The position numbers and the translations under genes are program-made. The notes under the pieces are model-generated. The model saw only the letters and a program-made list of their open reading frames with translations, was not told the DNA's origin and did no database searches. Below, piece after piece: positions 56,205 to 64,000 of a DNA stretch of 64,000 nucleotides (its first letter is position 1; each line of letters begins with the position of its first letter). Source of the stretch: Forficula auricularia (lineage: Eukaryota > Arthropoda > Insecta > Dermaptera > Forficulidae); the NCBI GenBank assembly GCA_024734495.1, contig JALMQS010000153.1:10680299-10744298 (forward strand). The letters are read 5' to 3'.

Positions 56205-57845
56205 TGCAGACTTGAAAGAAATCCCCAAAGGTCTTCTACTAAATCCGAGCTGTCAGTGACAATCATTATCAAATGTCAAAAGTGATATATGTTCACCTCC
56301 TCGGGAATCGAACCCGAGTTCTAAAAATAGCAAACTGGTCTAATTGGCTATTCTGTGAAATGGACCCATCTGGCATATGCTTAAATATTTCACTCAAGAA
56401 AGATTCAATCTTCATTTATAAAACTTAAACTATATGGCATGGTTATGGGTTTAAAGTTAGAATCACTAGACAGCGAAATTTTACAAATGAAGATTTGATC
56501 TTTGAGTGAAATATTTAGCGCGATATATGTGCTAGAAGAGTTCCAGTTCACAGGGTAGTCATATGGTCCGGATTGCTATTTTCGGTGCTCAGGTTCGATT
56601 CCCGACCTCAAAATTATCTATGACAGGGGTGTCCAAACTTTTGGCTTACACGGGCCAAATTTGAAGAAAAAAATATTATAATTGTATTGATATTTGTTAT
56701 TCAAAAAAGTTAGTTTATAATGTAGAAATAAGAACTTTATTAAGTGTTTAGTTAATAATGAGCTTCTAATTTTACTTTTTCGTAAATTTTATACTTGAAA
56801 ATAGCTTCACGTACAAAGAGTGATATTATGTTATGTATTAGTATTTGTATATATTTTTTCCTGGCTAGATAATTAATATAAAATTCTAATTAAGAGACAA
56901 TATTCAATTTTTCTTTCAGATCGGTTTCTATTTAATTGTTGTTCTAGTACATTTAATCAGAAAGTTTGCAAGTAGAAAATTTAAAGCAGGAGTCGAAAAT
57001 AGATCAAAATTATGATTATTTTTTCGGAAATCTTGAAATCTAATCCAGATTCAAAATTTTAAATTAGCACTTTTATTTTTCGAAAACTTCACAGTAGATT
57101 TTCAGATTTCTTATTTTAAAGAAAAAAATATCAGTCCAAATTGTTGTGTGTCTTCCAGTATCGACAAATAAATCTCAATGTTTTTAAGGAATTTTATGAC
57201 TTTATATTGGGCGACGGGTTGGACAGCCCTGGTTTAAATCGAATAGGATTAAAGAAGGATAAGAGGAATGATAATTTATTTTTAAAAGGGTCACGGATAT
57301 ACTAATCCCTGACTATCCATTATCTATTGACATGTAGGAACGTTCAAAGATCTAAAAGACAAGTCCTGACAAGTTTTAGTCGAGGAGAGAAATTATCAAT
57401 TAATTGTGACTGTTCTAGAAAACCCCAATTCTTTGCCTTCTTGTACTAGAATGATATAACTATAGAGTTGGTTAGTGTTTGTTGTAGGATACAAATTACT
57501 GAAATAATAAATATTTCAGAAAATGAAAATATGAGAAGAAGAATATTCGAAACTTCATTATTTTTTTATCTTATTTAGTTGAGCTTATAATTTTCCTTTT
57601 AGTGAATTTCTTGCAAAAAAATTCACGTATTGTACAAATGTACATTCATATTTCGAAAAAGGGAATAAATATATCTCTACAAATAAATGTCAATATTTTA
57701 AGGAAGTTTATGATTTTATGTTGGGCCACACTCATTGCAGTGCTGAGACACATGCGGCCCACGGGCCACGGGTTGACCAGCCCTGATCTATGATTTCTCA
57801 GATTTGATAGGAGTCAACCTCTCGTGATTTCTTTGGAGAACTTAT
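56205..57845. repeat. Family D palindrome, copy 4, split by a hAT element
   Basis: The left arm (56205-56450) and right arm (56455-56633 plus 57786-57845) are inverted. Each holds a tRNA-like head: A-box-like TAGTCATATGG and B-box GGTTCGATTCCC on the plus strand at 56545-56615, and the same on the minus strand at about 56285-56385. The hAT insertion 56634-57785 separates the last part. Confidence 0.75.
56634..57785. mobile_element. hAT element (about 1.15 kb), non-autonomous
   Basis: Left end CAGGGGTGTCCAAACTTTTG and right end GGGCCACGGGTTGACCAGCCCTG-type, written here only in part, are inverted hAT ends. The duplication ATCTATGA is exact (56626-56633, 57786-57793). A second right-type end (GGGTTGGACAGCCCTGG) occurs inside at about 57211-57234, with about 50 bp of matching sequence before it. 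So the 3' part is duplicated or a second insertion. No intact transposase. Confidence 0.85.
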
Positions 57846-57849
57846 CCTT

Positions 57850-58545
57850 TGAAAACCCTATGCATACTATTTCCATGTCCACCATTCACCTGTCCCCGTT
57901 GGACAATTTATTTCGCGAAAGTGAAGGCAATATCATATCATTAACGATTTTTCTAAGAAAGCGTAAGTAATGTCCAGTTGGGCATGTCTCCATAAAAATA
58001 TTAACGTCCGTCTGTCTCTCTCAAGTAAAACGTGTCTGGGGTGAGATGGACCATTCGATTCTTCAATGTCACTCACTTTCAATCATGAAGTGAAAACGAT
58101 CAGCTGGCTTTTCTTTCTATGTCGGTGTCTGTTTCACTCTCTTAATTCATCAATATACAGGTACAGGCTGTATTTTTATGATGGGTTTATAATAAATACC
58201 TGCTAGGACAAGTTAGACACTAATTCATTAGGAATAAATTATGCATTATTTCTCTTATAAATCTACCAGCTGAATGACTTATCGCTTTGCTCAGGGGTTA
58301 GAAATCTTAGTCAAAAAGAGTAAGAATAAGTAAACCAAATTTAATGAAAATTTTTATTCTTTAAAAGAGAAAAAAATATATTTTAAATTGAATTTTTAAA
58401 GTAAAAAAACGCGGAATATAGAATATTTTTTTTTATTAACATTTATTTTAAATTTTTTTCAGACGGACATGAGACAACACCGTGGGATTATTATTATTAT
58501 TTGTATTTCCCATGCATTATGCTATTCAAATAAATAAGATTAAAC
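57850..58545. other. No recognised gene
   Basis: One acceptor-like TTTTTTTCAG near 58461 leads into a 25-codon frame with a hydrophobic middle (MRQHRGIIIIICISHALC). Too short to support as an exon. Confidence 0.35.
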
Positions 58546-58547
58546 AA

Positions 58548-58910
58548 AAATAATTATTAAGCTATTGCATAGCTTTTATCGCGGGCTTTGAGCGCGGCGA
58601 CCGAATCAAGAAATTCCGAAACGAAAATAAACCTAACACCCCCCACTCCGACCGGCACAGCGGTGCGGCGTTGAAAGCCGTGCATCGTCTAACGTCGTTT
58701 CAGTTCGGCAGACTTCGACACGGTGTTTGTGTGCGTGCGACTAGACGTATGCGTGTAGACTGTACGAAGCTCGCACGGATCGAGACGAGCTGTTCCGAAA
58801 TCGGACGAATAAGTAAGCAGCTGTTTGTGAAAAAATATTGCATAAATATTATAATTGCATAAGTTGATAAAAAATGCTATGCAATAGCTTTACCGCGGCA
58901 GTCCCCGAGT
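58548..58910. mobile_element. GC-rich repeat with mirrored GCTATTGCATAGC ends
   Basis: Left AAGCTATTGCATAGCTTTTA and right ATGCTATGCAATAGCTTTAC are inverted around a GC-rich core (GCGCGGCGACCGAATCAAG, CGGCACAGCGGTGCGGCG). Both ends continue into CGCGG. The contrast with the surrounding DNA suggests an inserted element of foreign base composition. The core resembles, from memory, a repeat seen in other insects, which a search should test. The 63-codon frame at 58671-58862 is not convincing. Confidence 0.5.
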
Positions 58911-58931
58911 GCCACACATCTATTTTTATTT

Positions 58932-59155
58932 TTTGTTAAGGGGGCCCTAGGAGAACAATGTTTCAAACTATATAATAACTATATAGTGCCTATATAGTTT
59001 TCGAGAATCTATATAGCCCCTGTAAAGTTACTATATAGTTTGAAACATTGTGGTACTGGGGGAATGTTGTAGGTTCTTGATGAAACATATTTAAATACAG
59101 TAAAGAAAATTTAAAATTTTTTTAATTTATTAAAAATTTTTAAAATTTTCTTTAC
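58932..59155. repeat. Family A copy 8 carrying a family C insertion
   Basis: TTTGTTAAGGGGG is separated from GGAATGTTGTAGGTTCTTGA by the family C hairpin 58945-59061. Elsewhere (1295-1320, 53098-53125) these two words are contiguous as AAGGGAGAATG. The remaining arm pairs AAAGAAAATTT with AAATTTTCTTT. Confidence 0.75.
58945..59061. repeat. Family C MITE, copy 4
   Basis: CCCTAGGAGAACAATG to CATTGTGGTACTGGGG with TTTCAAACTATATAATAA mirrored. It interrupts a family A end. Confidence 0.8.
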
Positions 59156-59174
59156 CCCTGATGGTTATTTAAAC

Positions 59175-59420
59175 TATATTGTATTTTTATGACTATGTGT
59201 TTTAATTTAGAATCACACAAACGAGACATTTTACAAATGAAGATTGTTTGAGAGAAATATTTAGCACGATGTTTAGGTATGTCAGACATTGTCAAGGACT
59301 GGTATTTTTGGCAATTGGGCTCTACTCCCGAAGGAGTGAAAAAGAACTCTTCAGACATGTAATTAAAATTATCCATTCCATCTATTAGATGATAAGTTCT
59401 CTTGATTTCCTCAGAAATTT
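59175..59420 (+). repeat. Family D element, copy 5 (degraded)
   Basis: TTTAGAATCAC, TTTACAAATGAAGATTG, TATTTAGCACGATG, then GGGCTCTACTCCCGAAGG (decayed B box), ATCCATTCCATCTATTAGAT. The order is that of the right arm of other copies. Confidence 0.55.
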
Positions 59421-59424
59421 AAAG

Positions 59425-60170
59425 TCTACTACTATCAACGATTTGAACTCTTCTATAAATAAATATTATAAATAATTGTTCATAAATAAACATTTATTTT
59501 TTAGTGAAAAGCATTAAAAAGAAACTAGTGAATTACTAAATTTCAAAAACATAACGCAATCAAAATCAAGTTTTCTTTTAATTTCGGTTTCCACTTTCTC
59601 ATAGGTCATAGCAATGATCAACGTATCGTGGAAGCAATGGTCATGTTTGGCCATGACCTGGGCTCTCTGGCCCTTGATCTTGAAATCGTCGCGATCCTTC
59701 CTTTTCCGTCACACACACAGACACAAATTACTATCAGTGTCTTTTCCACAAATCGTTCTCTCTCTCTTCTTTCGAAGAGAAAGTAGAACAGACAAGTTTG
59801 TTGGGTGGACTTCACCTGTAGGTAACCGTATGCTACTTTCACACGAGTTCAATGCCACCTGCTGGGATTACTTTTAATTAATTATGATCAAGTTATAATT
59901 TACATCAAAACATTCGCCTTTATAAAAGTGTAAAAAAAAAAATATTTTAGTTTCACTTTCATTTAATTCTGATATCCTTGAAGTTCACAACATTTGACCT
60001 TAAGTAATTTCTCTTCTCTCATAACTCATAAATGACTTTACTTTTTGCCTAGTAGCTGAAAATCACCTTAAGTGGAAAATTATAATAATAATAATCTACT
60101 TATTATAATCGGCTTGCGGGACGACGCCGACGTGATATTTTTTTAATTTTAAAACCCACTAATAGTTCAT
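59425..60170. other. No recognised gene
   Basis: Two overlapping frames on opposite strands (59614-59877) show no domain. Nothing else was identified. Confidence 0.35.
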
Positions 60171-60174
60171 GAAG

Positions 60175-60470
60175 GATGGATAAAATAAGATCTGAAGAAA
60201 TATAGAGAAGGACAAAAACGTTGAATATTAAAATCTACATAAAGAAAAGAAAATGGAACTGGGCTGGTCACATTTTCAGGATGAACGATGGAAGATGGAC
60301 CAAAACGGTAACAGAGTGGTGCCCATTGGACCTCAAAAGGAAGCGGGGAAGACAACCCAAAAGATGGTCTGACGACATCGCGGAAGTGGCTGGCAAGGAC
60401 TGATGCAGAGTGGCAAGACAAAGGAAAGCGTGGACAAATTTGGGATATGCCTATGCCTTAAGGGGCCTGG
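60175..60470 (+). pseudogene. Non-LTR retrotransposon ORF2, extreme 3' end
   Basis: The frame reads KKRKWNWAGHIFRMNDGRWT, then TVTEWCPLDLKRKRGRQPKR, then WSDDIAEVAGKD and, past a stop, RVARQRKAWTNLGYAYALRG. This block (W-x-W-A-G-H-x-x-R, then K-R-x-x-G-R-P, then W-x-D-D) is the conserved C-terminal tail of many insect LINE polyproteins. The stop after GKD and the 5' truncation show decay. The tail of the copy continues in an A-rich sequence to about 60540. Confidence 0.85.
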
Positions 60471-60666
60471 TACAATAAATAATTAACTATGTATATATTA
60501 TGTAATAACCAAAAAAGGCTATAAATAAACAAATAAAATAGTTTATGACAAATCAAATTTATTAAAATCAGGAAATTTAAATTTTTATTTTAAACTGTAT
60601 TAGATGAAGGAGGAGGTATCAGCCAAAGATGGAATCACTGGGTTCAATAAAACACCTTTAATAAAA

Positions 60667-60699
60667 CGTTTCGGCCTGAATTTATTTGGCCATCTTCAG
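60667..60699 (-). other. Hammerhead-like core motif (solo)
   Basis: CTGAAGA, one extra T, perfect 4-bp stem GGCC/GGCC, then GAAACGTTTT. It stands alone, without a palindrome, in a short block (60640-60760) that has counterpart words GAAACGTTTTCTATAAT near 50400. Confidence 0.55.
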
Positions 60700-61433
60700 T
60701 TAATTAGGAGTTATACACAAAAACGCGGTACACATATGTGATCGAACCAAGCCTTGTCAAAAATAAAAAAATAAAAATTTTAGCCTCATGCAAATTTATA
60801 ACGTGCCTGGACCCAAAAGTTTCAGAATGAATGGCTTTCATTCATTGCACAACCATTACGATGTGCGAGCATAGCTCACCAAACGGTCGAAGTGTCGCAT
60901 TCCCTCAGTCTTACATTATTTTTAACTTTTGAAATTCTCTAAATGTGAAAAAAAATTGTATTCGATAATAATTTTTCCTGCTTCTCTGTTTGTCTGAACT
61001 CTAATACTCATAAGGAGAAATCAATGAGGTTATCCTCTGCTTGATACAAATAAATACGTTGAGCACACAGCTTACAATTACAACAAAACGAAATTACCTG
61101 CATCCAAAGGATATTTGAACTTATGCGAAATAACAGATAGAATATTTTAATTAAAAAGACTGGTGATGAAGGTGAAATCTTCAGAAACTATATACATAGT
61201 TTCCAACAAATAAATTATAGGAGTATATATGAATCATCAACTCTGTTATTCTCGAAAACTAAATATTTTCAATCCAATACTCATGATAACTCGAAGACGG
61301 TGTCAACATGTCAAAATTGATTACATTTTGGGTTTTACTAACATTAGAACTTTCAGAAGTAAAATGCTGAAATCCAAAAAAAATTGAATCGTTATATAGA
61401 GAACTTTTTGAATGGCTATAGCTTGTAGTTAAT

Positions 61434-62423
61434 ATGAAAGATAGGGGGGGGTCAGATAGGCTAGGCGGTAGCGTGACAGCGAGCTAACCAGGGGACCCGG
61501 GTTCGAATCCGACTCGAAGCATCCAGCTAAAATCTGACCCCAGGGGCTAGAGACAAATTTAAAAAAAAATATAACTAGTATCGTAATTAGGCTTATGGCT
61601 AGAAAGGCCGAAAAGCCAAAAAAATAAAAAAAAAAAAAAAAAAAAAAAAAATATGAAAGATATTAATTTGCCGATGGTAATAGATTCAAATTTACTAGAA
61701 AATCATAAGATGGTGTCATCTATTAAATCCGATGGAATGGAATATTTTTAATTATATGTCAGAGGGGTTGTTTCTCACCCCCTCGGGAATCGAACCCGAG
61801 TGCCAGTAACAGCAATCCGGGCCATCTGGCTCACCTGCGGGATATGAACCTCTCTGACATATGTAAACGAGTAAAATATTTTACTGAAAGATTGTTATCT
61901 TAATTTGTAAAATTTCGCTATTCTAAATTTAAACATATAGCCATGCCATATAATTTAAATAAAGGTCGTTGAGTGTTTCGAATTTTGAAGAGATTCAAAA
62001 GTCGAATGCCAATGGAATGACTTTTCCTAATTTAATATGAAAGATATTAATTTGCCGATGGTAATAGATTCAAATTTACTATAAAATCATAAGATGGTGT
62101 CATCTATTAAATCCGATGGAATGGAATATTTTTAATTATATGTCAGAGGTGTTGCCATTCGAATTTTGAATCTCTTCAAAATTCGAAACACTCAATGACC
62201 GTTATTTAAATTATATGGCATGGCTATATGTTTAAATTTAGAATCACTATATCTCGAAATTTTACAAATTAAGATAACAATCTTTGAGTAAAATATTTTA
62301 CGCGTTTACATATGTCAGAGAGGTTCGCATCCCGCAGGTGAGCCAGATGGCCCGGATTGCTGTTACTGGCCTAAAACTTTTCCATTCCATCGGATTTAAT
62401 AGATGACACCATCTTATGATTTT
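61434..62423. mobile_element. Family D palindrome, copy 6, X-Y-X-Y'-truncated X' layout
   Basis: Flanked by CTTGTAGTTAAT at 61422-61433 and 62424-62435 (12 bp). Block X (ATTAATTTGCCGATGGTAAT ...) occurs at the left, split by a SINE, and again at 62034-62152. Y spans 61774-62033. From 62153 the sequence returns as Y' and a shortened X'. Y holds a tRNA-like head on the minus strand (61785-61860): A box TAGCC/GAGCCAGATGG and B box GGTTCGATTCCC. The layout repeats that of 49963-50472 although the sequences are unrelated. Confidence 0.82.
61444..61649 (+). mobile_element. tRNA-derived SINE with target duplication
   Basis: A-box-like TAGGCTAGGCGG (61457-61468) and B box GGGTTCGAATCC are properly spaced as in a tRNA-derived pol III promoter. 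The body continues to a 3' part (GGCTTATGGCTAGAAAGG) and a long A tail. AATATGAAAGATA at 61431-61443 is repeated at 61650-61662. The undisturbed sequence exists at 62034-62046, an empty site within the same element. Confidence 0.88.
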
Positions 62424-62720
62424 CTTGTAGTTAATTATTTATGCTATGAAAGTTTGAATTAATAATATTAACCTAAAAGTACCCCAAGTTTCAACCTTCT
62501 ATCTTAAACAGTTCGGGAATACATCGATTTTCCATATATTAGAGTACTGAATTTCAAAAAAGTTTTATTAGTTATTTTTCCTATTTATATTTTATAACGA
62601 ACACTTAGCTACTTTCATCTTCATCAGGACAAATAACATGCAATTAGCATACCACAAATATTTGCTCTAATGAAAATGGGAATATACTAACAGAACATTG
62701 CCGCTAAATATAGAAAAACT

Positions 62721-62966
62721 CGAGGGGTGATCCGCGATTGGAAGTAGGTGTACACCTCTTTGGAATTATTTTGGAAGTACTTGGAAATATTTGGAATTAC
62801 TTGGAAATTTTTGGAATTGCATGGAAATATTTGGAAGTACTTGGAAACATTTCGAAGTACTTGGAAATATTTGAAAGTGCTTGGAAATATTTGGAAGTAC
62901 TTGGAAATATTTGGAAGTACAAGTGGAAGTAGGTGTACAGCATATTAAGTCGCGGTTCACCCCTCG
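62721..62966. mobile_element. Family G MITE, copy 2, with an internal minisatellite
   Basis: Ends CGAGGGGTGATCCGCGA and TCGCGGTTCACCCCTCG are inverted. GAAAAACT (62713-62720, 62967-62974) is an exact 8-bp duplication. The interior (about 62758-62922) is a tandem array of a 17-18 bp unit of the type AAGTACTTGGAAATATTTGG shifted in register, about ten units. It produces repetitive frames on both strands that are not genes. Copy 1 at 4657-4815 has only isolated words of this type. Confidence 0.92.
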
Positions 62967-62989
62967 GAAAAACTTAAGTCTTTTTAGGG

Positions 62990-63510
62990 TTCCGTTTGCA
63001 AAGTAAAATGGGATTCTATTACTGTCGCTACAATGCCTGTATGTATGCCTGTTTGTCTAATAATTGTAGATCGTAAGCTAAATAAAATTAAAACATTAAA
63101 TTTACTAGTTATTTTTATTCATTTTCCCCGAAATCAAAAATTGTAATAGCATATTAATTGAAAGTATTTTGGGAATGGTCGAATTATATGAGGGATTCAA
63201 AATAATAAAAAAAAAAATATTATAAGGTGTGAAGCTGTCACTTCACTTTAAAATTACGATGTGAGGGAGCCTAAGTGATTTTTGTACCTGTCCAATTTCA
63301 ATCAAGTACCCATTTGAATTAAAATTCTGATTTTTTTTTAAATTGTGAACCACAACTAAGAATGAATTTGATATTTCAAGTATTTTTGGAAGATAGAATT
63401 ATTTTATTTTTATTGTCTGTCGATCTCTGACCGGACCGAATTATGGAATTCATTCAATTAGGAACGGAACCCTCGTTATGGGAATCCGAATTGCACTTGA
63501 CCTGCTTATT
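62990..63510. repeat. Element with AGGGTTCCGT ends
   Basis: TTTTTAGGGTTCCGTTTGC on the left and GGAACGGAACCCTCGTTATG with GAATTGCACTTGACC on the right. Inside is a TGCCTGTATGTATGCCTGT tract. The ends are mirrored (GGTTCCGT / ACGGAACC). A decayed right end of the same type (GTGTCCGATTTACACTTGAC) occurs near 55455. No coding content. Confidence 0.6.
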
Positions 63511-64000
63511 TATGTACGGACTAAAGCTTGGATGGCTTCTAGATTTGTGGAAAATAATCACATAATTATAATTTTTTATTTAATAAATTTTTTTTTTGAA
63601 TTAATAGGTTCATACACAACGCTTCAATCATCATGTCTGAGAAGGTACTTACTTATCTTGTTAGGTTAGAGCCTATACAACACCTTTTAATTTAGTTTAA
63701 TCTCTATCTACCTTTTTTAAATTGCATCATTTATAATTTAAGCACATGAATATTGAAAGGAGAAAGAAAGTGATTCGATTTTAAAAAATTGTAAGGGTTA
63801 ATTCTGAGTAATTTTAAAGTCTAATCTCGAAGAATTATTGATTGTCTTAAGTAGAGAAAGCCGGAAACAAAAATGGAATTTTAGTCTTTAAATTTCTTTT
63901 GGATGAGAAACCCGTTCATTCGATTTGTTTCTAATTGGACCATAAAAAGATGTTGAATTTTTACAAATCACGTATTTTTGCAATGGAAGTTTTGGTAGAA
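63511..64000. other. No recognised gene
   Basis: AT-rich sequence to the window end. The short frame 63478-63669 begins inside the preceding repeat and is not supported. Confidence 0.4.

Noticed and set aside
61785..61860. Functional tRNA gene
   Set aside because: A and B boxes are present, but no complete cloverleaf can be folded and the sequence recurs in a degraded repeat family.
62738..62960. Overlapping 64-66 codon frames on both strands with repeated W-K-Y-L-E words
   Set aside because: They are translations of a 17-18 bp minisatellite inside a MITE.

Overview
The window looks like nuclear DNA from an arthropod, most likely an insect. It is very AT-rich, has spliced genes with long introns, encodes an RR-type cuticular protein, and is crowded with animal-type transposons. 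There are no bacterial gene arrays, no CRISPR and no convincing tRNA or rRNA genes. One 100-base run of N (39094-39193) marks a scaffold gap.

Only one gene is well supported. On the + strand, exon 16175-16441 encodes a chitin-binding (Rebers-Riddiford type) domain. It joins in phase 0, across a 2.6 kb intron, to a 4.1 kb terminal exon (19023-23144) that encodes a Gln-rich, repeat-bearing tail and a Pro-Val-rich C-terminus. The signal-peptide exon was not found. Weaker exon-like pieces are: K/R-rich mini-exons on the - strand at 9281-9568 with a possible start exon at 10133-10195; a start exon at 44248-44311 (+); and a terminal exon at 55625-55750 (+).

Most of the rest is mobile DNA. Class I: a 5'-truncated Jockey-like copy with a 12-bp target duplication (3733-4546), two other non-LTR 3' ends (11515-12270, 60175-60470), and a tRNA-derived SINE (61444-61649). 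Class II: hAT-type elements (10525-11294, 56634-57785, three copies with GTGGCGTAGCCAG ends, and a small family with 8-bp duplications at 4657-4815 and 62721-62966), a mariner derivative with a transposase remnant (14638-15003), a TTAA-flanked MITE (1746-1995), a broken pogo-like transposase (12764-13332), and Helitron-like elements at 1557-2048, 5026-5066, 34795-35241, 41220-42006, 42648-43222 and 48329-48537.

The most striking content is a set of long, almost perfect inverted repeats of about 80 to 1350 bp. Many contain a short motif that fits a hammerhead-ribozyme-like core: CUGANGA, one extra A or U, a short hairpin, then GAAA(CG). The motif recurs in about ten places and in several otherwise unrelated families. 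Two of these families (49963-50472 and 61434-62423) share an unusual X-Y-X-Y'-truncated-X' layout and 12-14 bp target duplications. My leading hypothesis is non-autonomous Penelope-like or similar TPRT retroelements. Nesting relations (SINE in palindrome, hAT in palindrome, MITE in Helitron, Jockey in an older repeat, family C in family A) give a relative chronology.

Family letters used below: A = hairpins ending GGTTCTTGGTGAAACA; B = hairpins ending AACCGACTTCAAAAA; C = hairpin MITE ending CCCTAGTAGCACAATG; D = palindromes with tRNA-like A and B boxes; E = elements with the GTCTGTTAGTTAGT tract; F = hAT-like GTGGCGTAGCCAG; G = CGAGGGGTGAACCGCGA MITE; K = elements with TTGCCGAGAGTAACAG.
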